Shown: positions 17,905 through 27,581, counted from the first letter of the stretch. The stretch: 64,000 nt of DNA from Paralysiella testudinis (GCF_016894345.1 NZ_CP069798.1:2067385-2131384); one strand, 5' to 3'. The notes: generated from the sequence alone by a model not told the origin. A program made the numbers and translations.

Positions 17905-19311
17905 ATGACCACACCACACACCGCCACAGCCGTCCCCATCCACATCGATTTTGACCGCCAACTCATTGCCAGCCTGCCCGCCTCAGGCCCGCGCTACACC
18001 TCTTATCCCACTGCCGACCGCTTTCACCAAGGCTTCGGTGCTCGGCAATACCAAGCCGCATTACAGCAGCACAATGGCCAAGAAGCCATGTCGCTGTATG
18101 TGCATATTCCGTTTTGCAACACCATTTGCTACTACTGCGGCTGCAATAAAATCATCACCAAAGACAAAAGCCGTGCCGATGAATATCTGGATTATCTGGA
18201 CAAAGAATTGGCCTTGCAAGCGCAAAACTGGCAAGGCAAGCCTTTGCTGGCACAGCTGCACTTTGGCGGCGGCACGCCCACTTTTTTAAGCGATGAGCAA
18301 CTGGCGCGCGTGTTCGACAGCATCCGCCGCCACTTCACGCTGATGCCCGAGGGCGAATACTCAATTGAAATTGACCCGCGCAAAGTAAGCCGCGACAGCG
18401 TGTTTTTACTGGGCAAGCTCGGCTTTAACCGCATGAGCGTAGGTATTCAGGATTTCGACCCGCGCGTGCAAGCTGCGGTGAACCGCATCCAAAGCGAAGC
18501 CGAAACCCGCAACGTGATTGAAGCAGCACGCGCTGCCGGGTTTAAATCGGTGAGCGTAGATTTGATTTACGGCCTGCCGCATCAAGACACCGACACCATG
18601 CAGGCCACACTGGATAAGGTTTTGGCCTTATCGCCCGACCGATTGGCGGTATACCACTACGCCCATTTGCCGCATATTTTCAAACCGCAGCGGCGCATCG
18701 ACACCGATGCCGTACCCGGCAGCAACACCAAGCTGGATATCTTACAAAACACCGTGCGCACCTTAATTGAGCGCGGCTATGTGTTTATCGGCATGGATCA
18801 CTTTGCCAAACCCGACGACGAGCTGGCCATCGCCCTGCGAGCGGGCCGTTTGCAACGCAATTTTCAAGGCTATTCCACCCATGCCGATTGCGATTTGGTG
18901 GCCATTGGCGTTTCCAGCATCGGCAAAATCGGCACCACCTACAGCCAAAACGAAAAAGACATCGAAGCGTATTACGCCGCGCTAAATGAAAACCGCCTGC
19001 CCATTTTGCGCGGCTATCAGCTCAACGATGATGACATTCTGCGCCGCGACATCATCCAAGACTTAATGTGCCGCTTTGCCCTTGATTTTGCCGACTACCA
19101 AACACGTTGCGGCGAAAAAAACTTTGCCGATTACTTTGCCGCCGAACTGGCCGATTTGCAGACATTGGCGCAGCAAAACCTGCTGCAACTGAGCGCCGAC
19201 GGCATCCGCGTGAGCGCCAAAGGCCGCCTGCTGATCCGCAACATCGCCATGGTATTCGACTACCATTTGCGCCATCGCGACACCGCCGCCAAGTATTCGC
19301 AAACGGTTTAA
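17905..19311 (+). CDS. hemN: Oxygen-independent coproporphyrinogen III oxidase
   Basis: Radical SAM enzyme that decarboxylates coproporphyrinogen III to protoporphyrinogen IX without oxygen. The frame is open earlier, but ATG 17905 gives 468 residues and the usual N-terminus. Cys71, Cys75 and Cys78 (HIPFCNTICYYCGC) bind the 4Fe-4S cluster, followed by Cys80 as in E. coli HemN. The glycine-rich LHFGGGTPTFL motif and a C-terminal HemN domain (HADCDLVAIGVSSIGKIG onward) are present. An FNR box upstream fits anaerobic induction. Confidence 0.96.
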   Translation: MTTPHTATAVPIHIDFDRQLIASLPASGPRYTSYPTADRFHQGFGARQYQAALQQHNGQEAMSLYVHIPFCNTICYYCGCNKIITKDKSRADEYLDYLDKELALQAQNWQGKPLLAQLHFGGGTPTFLSDEQLARVFDSIRRHFTLMPEGEYSIEIDPRKVSRDSVFLLGKLGFNRMSVGIQDFDPRVQAAVNRIQSEAETRNVIEAARAAGFKSVSVDLIYGLPHQDTDTMQATLDKVLALSPDRLAVYHYAHLPHIFKPQRRIDTDAVPGSNTKLDILQNTVRTLIERGYVFIGMDHFAKPDDELAIALRAGRLQRNFQGYSTHADCDLVAIGVSSIGKIGTTYSQNEKDIEAYYAALNENRLPILRGYQLNDDDILRRDIIQDLMCRFALDFADYQTRCGEKNFADYFAAELADLQTLAQQNLLQLSADGIRVSAKGRLLIRNIAMVFDYHLRHRDTAAKYSQTV

Positions 19312-19325
19312 GTGCCAAAAATTAA

Positions 19326-19358
19326 AGGCTGCCTGAAAATCTTTGTTTCAGGCAGCCT
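19326..19358. terminator. Bidirectional uptake-sequence terminator between hemN and thrC
   Basis: AGGCTGCCTGAA (19326-19337) and its complement (19347-19358) form a hairpin with a 9-nt or shorter loop. T-rich sequence follows on both strands. The flanking genes are convergent. Confidence 0.8.
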
Positions 19359-19380
19359 TTGCTCAATTCAATTTAAAACC

Positions 19381-20796
19381 TTATCCCGCCAAGGTTTCTT
19401 TAATCACCATTTTCACCGCAGTGGGATTATTGGGCAACACCGTTACCCGCTGCGGCAAGGTTTCCAAATCGGCCAGCGCCGCCGGGCGCGGAATGGGGAT
19501 GTCTTTGCCCACGGCTTCGGCGATGGTGTCGGCAAATTTAGCCGCCAATGCGGTTTCCAAACACACGATTTTTTCACCGGCTTGGCGCAGTTGGCGCGCC
19601 ACTTTAATCCCGTCGGCGGTGTGCGGGTCTACCAGCTCGCCGTCTTCGGCGTATACCGCAGCAATGGTGCGCAAACGGTCGGCGTGCAGGCTTTTGGCCG
19701 CGGCAAAGCCGTATTGTTCGTGGATTTTGTCCAGTTGCAGCTGCAAATCAAAGCCTTTACCGGTGCCCACTTCGGCCCATAAGGCGCGGATTTGGGTGCC
19801 GTCTCTGTCCATCAAGTCGAACACAAAGCGCTCGAAATTGGAGGCTTTGGAAATGTCCATCGACGGGCTGGAGGTAACCCAAGTTTGCGCCGCACCGCGC
19901 GGTTTGTAGCGGCCGGTTTTAAAAAATTCTTCCAGCACATCGTTTTCATTGGTGGCCACCAGCAAGCGGTGGATGGGCAAACCCATTTGGCGGGCGATAT
20001 GGCCGGCGCACACATTGCCGAAATTGCCGCTGGGCACACAAAAACTCACTTTTTCTTCATTGCTGCTGGTGGCGGCAAAATAGCCTTTAAAGTAATACAC
20101 CACCTGCGCCACAATGCGCCCCCAGTTAATCGAGTTTACGGTGCTTAGGTAATATTCTTCTTTAAAGCGCTCATCGTTTTGCAGTGCTTTCACAATATCT
20201 TGGCAATCGTCGAACATGCCGTTGATGGCGATATTGTGGATATTGGCATCGGTGAGGCTGTACATTTGCGCGCGCTGAAAGGCGCTCATTTTGCCTTCGG
20301 GCGACAGCATAAACACCTGAATACCCGCTTTGCCGCGCAAAGCATATTCGGCAGCCGAGCCGGTGTCGCCGCTGGTGGCACCGATGATGTTGAGCGTTTT
20401 GCCTTCGCGCGCCAGCACATATTCAAACAAATTGCCCAGCAATTGCATGGCCATGTCTTTAAACGCCAGCGTGGGGCCGTTGGACAAGCCTTGGATTAAA
20501 ATGCCGTCGTGCAAGCGGCGCACCGGGGTGATGTCGGCGCTGCCAAACACTTCGGCGGTATAGGTTTGGTTCACAATTTTGCGCAAATCGGCGGCCGGAA
20601 TATCGGTGGCAAACAGGCTGATAATCTGAAACGCCAACTCGGCATAAGACAAATCACGCCAAGTTTCCAAGGTGGCGGCGCTGATGTGCGGATAGCTTTC
20701 AGGCAGCATCAGGCCGCCATCGGGCGCCAAACCCATTAATAAAGCCTGGCTGAAAGTTTGCGGCGCGGTTTCGCCGCGGGTGCTGATGTATTTCAT
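19381..20796 (-). CDS. thrC: Threonine synthase
   Basis: PLP enzyme converting O-phosphohomoserine to threonine. Starting at ATG 20796 (MKYISTRGE, with a GGGAG site upstream) it has 471 residues, normal for the proteobacterial type. A slightly longer frame exists but starts without a ribosome site. Family features are YISTRGETAPQTFSQAL at the N-terminus, the PLP Lys in NGPTLAFKDMAMQLLG, and IGATSGDTGSAAEYAL for the cofactor phosphate. It completes the threonine branch begun by hom, about 9 kb away. Confidence 0.95.
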   Translation of the reverse strand: MKYISTRGETAPQTFSQALLMGLAPDGGLMLPESYPHISAATLETWRDLSYAELAFQIISLFATDIPAADLRKIVNQTYTAEVFGSADITPVRRLHDGILIQGLSNGPTLAFKDMAMQLLGNLFEYVLAREGKTLNIIGATSGDTGSAAEYALRGKAGIQVFMLSPEGKMSAFQRAQMYSLTDANIHNIAINGMFDDCQDIVKALQNDERFKEEYYLSTVNSINWGRIVAQVVYYFKGYFAATSSNEEKVSFCVPSGNFGNVCAGHIARQMGLPIHRLLVATNENDVLEEFFKTGRYKPRGAAQTWVTSSPSMDISKASNFERFVFDLMDRDGTQIRALWAEVGTGKGFDLQLQLDKIHEQYGFAAAKSLHADRLRTIAAVYAEDGELVDPHTADGIKVARQLRQAGEKIVCLETALAAKFADTIAEAVGKDIPIPRPAALADLETLPQRVTVLPNNPTAVKMVIKETLAG

Positions 20797-20848
20797 AACA
20801 CTCCCAAACAGCCCCACCGGCGGCAGGGCTGGGTATTATTTCATTAAA

Positions 20849-21220
20849 CTATTTCATTAAACGGTTGACGCAGGCGGTGACGGTTTTGGCGGTCACATTG
20901 GCCACCACTTGCGTGCGTTGGTTGGCATCCAACATGGCGGCCATGTCGTTTACATTTAGGTGTTGCGGTGCTTCTTCGCTGGCACAGCCGCAAATTTTGT
21001 CTTCCCATTCGCGCTGTTTTTGCGCCGTCATCGCCAGCGCCACCACCCGCCACTCGTTGCGGTTGTTCAATTCGGTACGGCATTGGTTGTCGACCATGGT
21101 TTTCACCAAGCCGCTACCCATATTCATGCCTTGATTGGTGTCAAAACCGCCATTGGCCGCACAGCCGCCCAAAGCCAATATTGCCGCAGTAGCGGCCACA
21201 AAAACCGTTTTCATATCCAT
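20849..21220 (-). CDS. Small putative lipoprotein, unknown function
   Basis: The 123-residue protein has a signal peptide with lipobox LGGC (Cys near residue 20), so it is probably an outer-membrane or periplasmic lipoprotein. The mature part contains several further Cys (NQCRTEL, KICGCAS, ACVNRLM) that may pair in disulfides. No family recognised. It is encoded 52 bp upstream of thrC in the same direction and may be co-transcribed. Met3 is an alternative start. Confidence 0.75.
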   Translation of the reverse strand: MDMKTVFVAATAAILALGGCAANGGFDTNQGMNMGSGLVKTMVDNQCRTELNNRNEWRVVALAMTAQKQREWEDKICGCASEEAPQHLNVNDMAAMLDANQRTQVVANVTAKTVTACVNRLMK

Positions 21221-21420
21221 ACGCTCCCAAAATAAAGCACCGGCTTGGCGCCCACAAATTTAGCGCCGATTATAGCGCAAATCCTTGCGCTGCAAATGCC
21301 GCTATGGCGTATTTCCCCCTCCTTTTCAGGCAGCATATTGTAGGACGTGCTACCCAGAATTTTAAGCTTGCGGCGGTGTGCACGGCGCACCCTACTGCGT
21401 TTACCCCACCATTATCCTAA

Positions 21421-21460
21421 AGGCTACCTGAAAAACATAAACGCTGCTTTCAGGTAGCCT
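21421..21460. terminator. Inverted Eikenella-type uptake-sequence pair
   Basis: AGGCTACCTGAA (21421-21432) and its complement (21449-21460) form a hairpin with a 16-nt loop. It lies in the 404-bp gap 21221-21624, between divergent genes. The gap also holds a partial uptake sequence near 21327, another near 21503, and a GTGTGCACGGCGCACCCTAC segment at 21376-21395. No gene is visible there. Confidence 0.55.
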
Positions 21461-21624
21461 TTAGGGCAACTTGGGATTGATTGATTTTCTTCAAACTGCC
21501 TTTCAGGCAGCTTTAAAGGCAGCAGTGATACAATACGCTTTTGCCCTACCCTTAATGCCGCACATCATGAACCCGTATTTCTCCGTCTGCCAGTCCACCA
21601 TCGCCAAACATATCAAGGCATATC

Positions 21625-22929
21625 ATGGCTGACTTGTTTACCCAAGCCCCGGTGGCACCGCTGGCCGAAGCCTTGCGCCCGCAAAGTCTGGACGACGTAA
21701 TCGGCCAATCTCACTTATTGGGTGCGGGCAAGCCCTTGCGGCTGGCATTTCAATCCGGTAAACCGCATTCAATGATTTTCTGGGGCCCGCCGGGCGTGGG
21801 CAAAACCACCCTTGCCCGCCTCACCGCCACCGCTTTTAACTGCGCCTTTATCGCCCTTTCCGCCGTATTCTCGGGTGTCAAAGACATCCGCGCGGCGATG
21901 GCGCAAGCCGAGCAAAATTTGGCGCAAGGCAAAAGCACTATTTTGTTTGTGGACGAAATCCACCGCTTCAATAAATCCCAACAAGACGCACTGCTGCCTT
22001 ATGCCGAGAGTGGCTTGGTTACCTTTATCGGCGCCACCACCGAAAACCCCTCGTTTGAAGTGAATTCGGCATTGCTGTCGCGCGCGCAAGTATATGTGTT
22101 GCAATCGCTTAGCGAAGCAGAATTACAACAGCTATTCCAACGCGCACAAAGCAAAGCCTTGAGCGGATTGGCGTTTGACGAGCGTGCCGTCAACACCTTA
22201 ATCGGCTATGCCGACGGCGATGCCCGCCGGCTGCTTAATCTCTTAGAACAATGCCAAACCGCCGCTGCGGCCAGCGGCGTGCAGCATATCGACGCGGCCT
22301 TTATCGACAATGCACTCACCCTCAACAGCCGCCGTTTCGACAAAGGCGGCGACAACTTTTACGACCAAATCTCCGCCCTGCACAAATCGGTGCGCGGCTC
22401 CCACCCCGATGCCGCCCTGTATTGGCTTACCCGTATGCTCGATGGCGGCGCCGATCCGCGCTATCTGTCGCGCCGCATCATCCGCATGGCCTGGGAAGAC
22501 ATCGGCTTGGCCGACCCGCGCGCCATGCAAATTGCCAACGATGCCGCCCTTACCTACGAGCGCTTAGGCAGCCCCGAAGGCGAGCTGGCGTTGGCGCAAG
22601 CGGTGATTTATCTGGCCGTGGCCGCCAAAAGCAATGCCGGTTATATGGCCTACAACCAAGCGCGCGCCTTTATCCAACAAGACCAAAGCCGTGAAGTGCC
22701 GGTACACTTGCGCAACGCCCCCACCAAGCTGATGAAAGAGCTGGGCTACGGGCATAAATACCGCTATGCCCACGACGAACCCCATGCCTACGCCGCCGGT
22801 GAAACCTATCTGCCCGACGACATGCCCGCGCCCGGCTGGTATCAGCCGGTGCCAAGAGGATTAGAAATCAAAATTGGCGAAAAATTGGCGCAGTTGCAGC
22901 AATGGGATAAAGAAGCAGAAGACACTTAG
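21625..22929 (+). CDS. rarA: Replication-associated recombination protein A (RarA/MgsA ATPase)
   Basis: AAA+ ATPase of 434 residues (E. coli RarA is 447). Walker A (GPPGVGKT) is at 54-61. Walker B ILFVDEIHRFNKSQQDALL is followed by sensor 1 IGATTENPSFEVN. The C-terminal half contains the family's tetramerisation region (SVRGSHPDAALYWLTRML and HLRNAPTKLMKELGYG). RarA acts at stalled replication forks, working with SSB and recombination proteins. It stands alone on the plus strand. A small lipoprotein gene follows 29 bp later. Confidence 0.95.
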   Translation: MADLFTQAPVAPLAEALRPQSLDDVIGQSHLLGAGKPLRLAFQSGKPHSMIFWGPPGVGKTTLARLTATAFNCAFIALSAVFSGVKDIRAAMAQAEQNLAQGKSTILFVDEIHRFNKSQQDALLPYAESGLVTFIGATTENPSFEVNSALLSRAQVYVLQSLSEAELQQLFQRAQSKALSGLAFDERAVNTLIGYADGDARRLLNLLEQCQTAAAASGVQHIDAAFIDNALTLNSRRFDKGGDNFYDQISALHKSVRGSHPDAALYWLTRMLDGGADPRYLSRRIIRMAWEDIGLADPRAMQIANDAALTYERLGSPEGELALAQAVIYLAVAAKSNAGYMAYNQARAFIQQDQSREVPVHLRNAPTKLMKELGYGHKYRYAHDEPHAYAAGETYLPDDMPAPGWYQPVPRGLEIKIGEKLAQLQQWDKEAEDT

Positions 22930-22958
22930 TTTATTTTTAGCGGGAAAGAGGATTAAAA

Positions 22959-23345
22959 ATGAAAATTTTCTGGATAATGGCTTTATCAACCCTTGGCTTT
23001 AGCGGCTGTGCCCTTATCGAACCCACCGCCAGCCTGAATGTACAAACGCAAAATGCCCTTTCGCGGCAAAACGCCATTGCCTGCGCCGCATCTGCTCTGG
23101 CGCAAATGGCCAAAACGCAAAAAAACTGGAATAACGAGCCGATGATTACAAATGGAGCAAACGGCACACTGGAAACCGGCGATTTCTCCAAAGCCAATGT
23201 TATCGGCATCAGAACCAAACTGGTTTACACTCCAGAAGAACGGCGCTTTAAGGGAAAAATTAAAGCCAATGGCCTTTATTTTTCAGACTTGGGGGCACAA
23301 AAAGCCGCCACAGACTTGGAGACAATGTTGGTTCAATGCCGCTAA
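22959..23345 (+). CDS. Small putative lipoprotein, unknown function
   Basis: The 128-residue protein has a signal peptide with lipobox FSGC (Cys at 17). The mature part is soluble, with a Cys in the NAIACAASALAQ helix and one near the C-terminus. No family recognised. It follows rarA by 29 bp. A GAGGATTAAAA stretch precedes the ATG and provides a ribosome site. Confidence 0.7.
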   Translation: MKIFWIMALSTLGFSGCALIEPTASLNVQTQNALSRQNAIACAASALAQMAKTQKNWNNEPMITNGANGTLETGDFSKANVIGIRTKLVYTPEERRFKGKIKANGLYFSDLGAQKAATDLETMLVQCR

Positions 23346-23528
23346 AACTGTTGCGGCAATTTAGGCTCCCGGCTGCATTTGACCGACAAGCCCAATATTT
23401 TAGTAGCTCATACTTAACACCGCCTCCTCGCAAAGACAAGCCACACGGGTACCGACCACACTTTCAGGCAGCCTGAATCATGCCGTGTTCACCAATGTAA
23501 ACAAGCTTTCCAGCACAGGAGCATCATC

Positions 23529-24143
23529 ATGCATCGCATTTTACTGATTGTATTGTTGTTTCCCGCCGTTGTTTTTGGCGCCAGCTTCGATTGCCAGCAG
23601 GTACGCACCACCGCCGAGCAGCTGATTTGCCAAAACGACAACCTGTCTTCTCTAGACGACACCCTAGCCGAAACCTTTACGACCGCAATACAAAGCACCA
23701 CCGCACCTAACAAACTGCAAGCCGAACAAAAAACCTGGCTGGCCGCACGCAACCGCTGCACCAACGCAGGCTGCCTGCAGCAACAATACGAACAAAGAAT
23801 CGCCGAGCTGTCGTGCAATCCCGATGGCGTTATGGCCGGTTCCGCCATCGGTGCTAACCAGTGTGCTTATTTTTCCCGCCTGGCACTGGATCGCCAACTC
23901 AGCACGCTGGAAGTACAATACCAGCAAAAAATAAACCGGGATGCCGAAAGCCCCGATAATATGAACAGCATATTCAAAACCGAGCAAAACGCTTGGCGTC
24001 AATATCGCTCGGCACAATGTGCCCTGCACGGCGCCATTGAAGGCGGCTCGGATGCCTGGAAAAACGCATTTGCCGGCATGTGTGAATTGGATGAAACCCA
24101 AAAGCGCATTACCAGCCTGAAAGCCGCAATCAGCGGGCAATAA
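23529..24143 (+). CDS. LprI/DUF1311-like lysozyme-inhibitor family protein
   Basis: The 204-residue protein has a signal peptide (residues 1-17, cleavage after VFGA). The first LprI-like repeat starts ASFDCQQVRTTAEQLICQN and ends QKTWLAARNRCTNAGCLQQ, the classic DUF1311 pattern of paired Cys with a Q-x2-W motif. A second, less perfect repeat has FKTEQNAWRQYRSAQC. Some family members bind lysozyme in the periplasm; that role here is inferred from the family only. A GGAG site lies upstream. Confidence 0.82.
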   Translation: MHRILLIVLLFPAVVFGASFDCQQVRTTAEQLICQNDNLSSLDDTLAETFTTAIQSTTAPNKLQAEQKTWLAARNRCTNAGCLQQQYEQRIAELSCNPDGVMAGSAIGANQCAYFSRLALDRQLSTLEVQYQQKINRDAESPDNMNSIFKTEQNAWRQYRSAQCALHGAIEGGSDAWKNAFAGMCELDETQKRITSLKAAISGQ

Positions 24144-24232
24144 TCTGGCCAAGCCGCTTATTGCCTTGATGGACGGCGGCGCCTCTGCCGCCTGCGTCCG
24201 ATTGAAACCTTGTTTAAACCCCGGTACACAGC

Positions 24233-24889
24233 ATGAGCCAATTTCCCAAAGATATTTATACCGAACCGCAACCCAGCGTAGACACCTTGGCCAATTTAGG
24301 CCCCTTGGCCGCCATGGCCGGTATTTGGCGCGGCCAAATCGGGGTGGATGTAAACCCCAAGGCCGACGGCCCGGAAACACGGGCGTTTATCGAGCACATC
24401 GAATTGCAACCGATTGATGCGCAAACCAACGGCCCGCAATTGTTTTACGGCCTACGCTACCACACCCATATCGTCAAACCCAATGATGTGGAAACCTTTC
24501 ACGATCAAGTGGGCTACTGGCTGTGGGAACCGGCCACCGGCAACATTATCCAAACGCTCACCATTCCGCGCGGCCAAGCAGCGCTGGCGATGGGCAAAAC
24601 CACTGCCGATGCCAAAACCTTCCACCTCCAAGCCGTGCGCGGCGCCACCAGCAACGGCATAGTTTCCAATCCGTTTTTGGAATATGCCTTTAAAACCGAA
24701 CGTTACGACATCACCATCACCCTGCACGACAACGGCACTTGGTCTTACCAGCAAGAAACCGTATTGATTATTCCCGGCCAAAGCGAGCCGTTTTTGCACA
24801 CCGACCACAACACCTACACCAAAATCGGCGCCGCCACGCCCAACCCCACGGCGCTGGCCGCCGCTCAGGCGCCGCCATCGGCCTCTTGA
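24233..24889 (+). CDS. Nitrobindin/THAP4-like heme-binding beta-barrel protein (DUF1794)
   Basis: The 218-residue protein has family features: LAAMAGIWRGQIGVDVNPKA near the N-terminus, a central GYWLWEPATGNIIQTLTIPRG and a C-terminal strand FLHTDHNTYTKI. Relatives form a 10-stranded barrel that binds heme or small hydrophobic ligands. Heme binding needs a specific His, which could be the one in the C-terminal strand, but this cannot be confirmed by reading. The last 20 residues are Ala/Pro-rich and probably disordered. Confidence 0.82.
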   Translation: MSQFPKDIYTEPQPSVDTLANLGPLAAMAGIWRGQIGVDVNPKADGPETRAFIEHIELQPIDAQTNGPQLFYGLRYHTHIVKPNDVETFHDQVGYWLWEPATGNIIQTLTIPRGQAALAMGKTTADAKTFHLQAVRGATSNGIVSNPFLEYAFKTERYDITITLHDNGTWSYQQETVLIIPGQSEPFLHTDHNTYTKIGAATPNPTALAAAQAPPSAS

Positions 24890-24960
24890 AGTGCTTGTTT
24901 TCAGGCAGCCTTATGTCTGGTTTTGATAACGAGCAGATTGTTTTATTGGAAAGATTTTAA

Positions 24961-25542
24961 ATGACACACAAAGCAGACAACACCAATACCGACAAACTGG
25001 GTGTCTTTCCCTTTGTGGTGGGCGGTATGTCGTTTATTCCCTTGCTGGGCGTGGTGTTTGGCCTAATCGCCTTGGTTTGGGGCTTAGTGAGCGCCAAACG
25101 CGGTGGCAAGCTGCTGGCCGCCATGGGTGCCGCCGGTATTGCCTTTACAGTGTTGATTTACAGCGCCTTGTTTTATTTTGGCTTTGCACAGCGCGGCGGC
25201 GTTTATGATGATTTGCGTGGCCAAATGGCGCAAAACAACCTGGATTCACTGGTGAGCACCATCGAATCTTACCAAGTGCAGCACGGGCAATATCCGGCAT
25301 CGCTGGCGGCACTGCAAGACACGCTGCCCCAAGAGCGCTCGATTATCTTATTTGATCCGCTCACCAGCGCCATTAGCGGCCAGCCCGAATACTTTTTTTA
25401 TCAGCGTGTTGGCGAAAGACAATACCATTTGCGCAGCCTTGGCGCCGATGGCAAACCCTTTACCGACGATGATATTGTGCCGCACATGCCCGCACAAAAC
25501 GGCGGCAATAGCGGCTTATTGCGAGACGCTACGGCACCATAA
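24961..25542 (+). CDS. Membrane protein with GspG-like C-terminal domain
   Basis: The 193-residue protein has two membrane segments (about 16-43 and 51-76), the first resembling DUF4190-type helices (Gly-rich, ending in WGLVSAKRGGK). The C-terminal about 95 residues look like a type II secretion pseudopilin core: a helix with SLVSTIESYQVQHGQYPASL, a YFFYQRVGERQYHLRSLGADG strand pair (longer text omitted) and the acidic loop FTDDDI typical of the GspG calcium site. There is no prepilin cleavage motif, so it is not a normal pilin. Function unknown. Confidence 0.75.
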   Translation: MTHKADNTNTDKLGVFPFVVGGMSFIPLLGVVFGLIALVWGLVSAKRGGKLLAAMGAAGIAFTVLIYSALFYFGFAQRGGVYDDLRGQMAQNNLDSLVSTIESYQVQHGQYPASLAALQDTLPQERSIILFDPLTSAISGQPEYFFYQRVGERQYHLRSLGADGKPFTDDDIVPHMPAQNGGNSGLLRDATAP

Positions 25543-25566
25543 GCGAACAATGCAGAAATATGATTA

Positions 25567-25601
25567 AGGCTGCCTGAAATCCGTTTCAGGCAGCCTTTTT
25601 T
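25567..25601. terminator. Bidirectional uptake-sequence terminator
   Basis: AGGCTGCCTGAA (25567-25578) and its complement (25585-25596) form a tight hairpin followed by TTTTT on the plus strand. It separates the convergent GspG-like gene and metW. Confidence 0.85.
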
Positions 25602-25614
25602 ACCTTTTCACACT

Positions 25615-26208
25615 CTAGCCCACACGGTAAAACGCCAAGCTACCGCGCAGATTGGGCAGTTTATTGATGCGGCGGCTGCCGCTCATCACGGCGCGCTCCC
25701 GCACGGTGAGCTGATTTTGGGCGCACAATTGGTCGAAGTCTTGCAAGGTGCACCAGTGGATATTGGGGGTGTTATACCACTGATAAGGCATGCGCTCGGA
25801 TACGGGCATATGGCCTAACAGGCCGATTTGCAAGCGGTTTTTCCAGTAGCCGAAATTGGGAAACGACACAATCGCTTCTTTGGCCACGCGCATCATGTCT
25901 TGCAAAATGGTTTCGGTGTTTTGCATGGCTTGGATGGTTTGGCTCAACACAATCACATCAAAGCTGGCGTCTTCAAAATGCTGCAAGCCTTGTTCCAAGT
26001 CGGCCTGAATCACGTTAATGCCGCGCTGCATCGCCGCCAGCACGCTGTCGGTGTCGATTTCCACGCCGTAGCCGTGGCAGTGTTTGTGCGCCACCAAGGC
26101 GGCCAGCAATTCGCCGTCGCCGCAGCCCAAATCGAGCACGCGGCTGCCTGAAGGTATCCAGTCGTAAATCAATTGCAAGTCGTCGCGGATGCGGATGGCC
26201 GGTTTCAT
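25615..26208 (-). CDS. metW: Methionine biosynthesis protein MetW
   Basis: SAM-dependent methyltransferase-like protein of 197 residues. The SAM motif [15 protein letters not shown] is near residue 24, and the family block [17 protein letters not shown] lies in the middle. MetW is encoded with metX in many proteobacteria and is needed for full homoserine acetylation or methionine synthesis there. Here its ATG overlaps the metX stop by 4 bp, which fits the conserved metX-metW pair. Its own methyl-transfer activity is unproven. Confidence 0.95.
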   Translation of the reverse strand: MKPAIRIRDDLQLIYDWIPSGSRVLDLGCGDGELLAALVAHKHCHGYGVEIDTDSVLAAMQRGINVIQADLEQGLQHFEDASFDVIVLSQTIQAMQNTETILQDMMRVAKEAIVSFPNFGYWKNRLQIGLLGHMPVSERMPYQWYNTPNIHWCTLQDFDQLCAQNQLTVRERAVMSGSRRINKLPNLRGSLAFYRVG

Positions 26209-27344
26209 GCGCCAAACTCCTGGGCGATGTTGTTAAAATAAATCCGCACCGCCTGCATATAGGCGGTGTCGTCCATCAAAAAGGCGTCGTGGCCGTGGCT
26301 GGATTGCAAGGCCACATATTGCACCGGCTTTTTGGCCGCCACCAGCGCTTGCACCAATTCTTGCGAGCGCTCGGGAGCAAAGCGCCAATCGCTGTTGAAG
26401 CTGGCCACAAAAAAGCGTGCTTGGGTGCCGGCCACGGCGGCTTTGAGGTTGTGGCCGAAGGCTTTGGCCGGGTCGAAATAATCCAGCGCTTTGGTCATCA
26501 ATAAATAGGTGTTGGCATCAAAGGCATCGGCAAATTTGTCGCCCTGATAGCGCAAATACGATTCCACTTCAAAATCCACATCGTAATCAAAGCGGTAGCT
26601 GCCGCTTCGCAGCTGGCGGCCGAATTTTTTGCCCAAGCCTTCTTCGGCCAAATAGGTGATGTGGCCCATCATGCGCGCAATGCGCAGGCCGCGGCGCGGC
26701 ACGGTGCCGTGGTCGGCATAATGGCCGCCGTGAAAATCGGGGTCGGTGAGGATGGCTTGGCGCGCCACATCATTAAAGGCGATGTTTTGGGTGGACAATT
26801 TGGGCGCAGAAGCAATCACCAGCGCATGGCGGATGCGCTCGGGGTAATCAATCGCCCATTGTAAAGCCTGCATCCCGCCCAAGCTGCCGCCCATCACCGC
26901 CGCCCATTGGGCAATGCCCAGTCGGTCGGCCAGCATGGCTTGGCTGTTCACCCAATCGGCCACGGTAACCAAGGGGAAATCGGCACCATAAGCCTTGCCG
27001 GTAAACGGATTGGTGCTTAAAGGGCCGCTGCTACCGTGGCTGCCGCCCAAATTGTTTACGCCCACCACAAAAAAGCGGTTGGTGTCTAAAGGTTTGCCCG
27101 GGCCCACCATATTGTCCCACCAGCCGGGGTGTTTATCGTTGGGCGAATGAAAGCCCGCCACATGGTGGTGGCCGGAGAGCGCGTGGCATACCAGCACGGC
27201 GTTGCTTTTGTCGGCATTGAGCCTGCCGTAGGTTTCCACCATCAGCGTAAAATGCGGCAAGATACTGCCGTTTTGCAGGCGCAAGGGGGTATCGAAGGCA
27301 AAAGATTGCGGCACCACAATGCCAACACTGTCTGAATGGTTCAT
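26205..27344 (-). CDS. metX: Homoserine O-acyltransferase MetX
   Basis: Alpha/beta-hydrolase fold enzyme activating homoserine for methionine synthesis. The ATG at 27344 ([18 protein letters not shown]) gives 379 residues; the frame extends six codons further only via GTG. The nucleophile Ser lies in [15 protein letters not shown], and the acid/His region reads [11 protein letters not shown]. MetX may use acetyl- or succinyl-CoA; the acyl donor cannot be fixed here. metW follows with a 4-bp overlap. A -10 box lies about 30 bp upstream. Confidence 0.94.
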   Translation of the reverse strand: MNHSDSVGIVVPQSFAFDTPLRLQNGSILPHFTLMVETYGRLNADKSNAVLVCHALSGHHHVAGFHSPNDKHPGWWDNMVGPGKPLDTNRFFVVGVNNLGGSHGSSGPLSTNPFTGKAYGADFPLVTVADWVNSQAMLADRLGIAQWAAVMGGSLGGMQALQWAIDYPERIRHALVIASAPKLSTQNIAFNDVARQAILTDPDFHGGHYADHGTVPRRGLRIARMMGHITYLAEEGLGKKFGRQLRSGSYRFDYDVDFEVESYLRYQGDKFADAFDANTYLLMTKALDYFDPAKAFGHNLKAAVAGTQARFFVASFNSDWRFAPERSQELVQALVAAKKPVQYVALQSSHGHDAFLMDDTAYMQAVRIYFNNIAQEFGA

Positions 27345-27373
27345 GGGTATGGGCAAAAACACGGAAAGCGTTC

Positions 27374-27379
27374 ATTATA
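27374..27379 (-). promoter_or_regulatory. Possible metX promoter -10 box
   Basis: A perfect TATAAT on the minus strand ends 29 bp before the metX ATG, giving a predicted 5' leader of about 22 nt. No clear -35 hexamer is visible, so the call rests on the -10 and its position. Confidence 0.45.
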
Positions 27380-27413
27380 GCGGCTTTACCGCCCTTCGTG
27401 CGCCCCCTAAACC

Positions 27414-27581
27414 ATGATTGCCTATCTTACCCGTTGCTTGCTGTTGTTGGCTTTATTGGCCTTGTTGTGGCGCTGGTGGCGGCGCCACGCCCGCGAAAGC
27501 CATGGCTGGATCAATCGCATTGCCTTGGCACTGCTGGCGGTTTCGGTGGCCGCGTTGCTGTGGCGGATTTGGCCAAGCTAA
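27414..27581 (+). CDS. Small membrane protein (55 residues)
   Basis: An ATG at 27414 opens a 55-residue frame ending at TAA 27579-27581. It encodes two hydrophobic segments (CLLLLALLALLW and IALALLAVSVAALLW) joined by a basic, Trp/Arg-rich loop (RWWRRHARESHGW). That hairpin layout is typical of real small inner-membrane proteins. No family recognised. It is divergent from metX. The ribosome site is weak, so the call is moderate. Confidence 0.55.
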   Translation: MIAYLTRCLLLLALLALLWRWWRRHARESHGWINRIALALLAVSVAALLWRIWPS

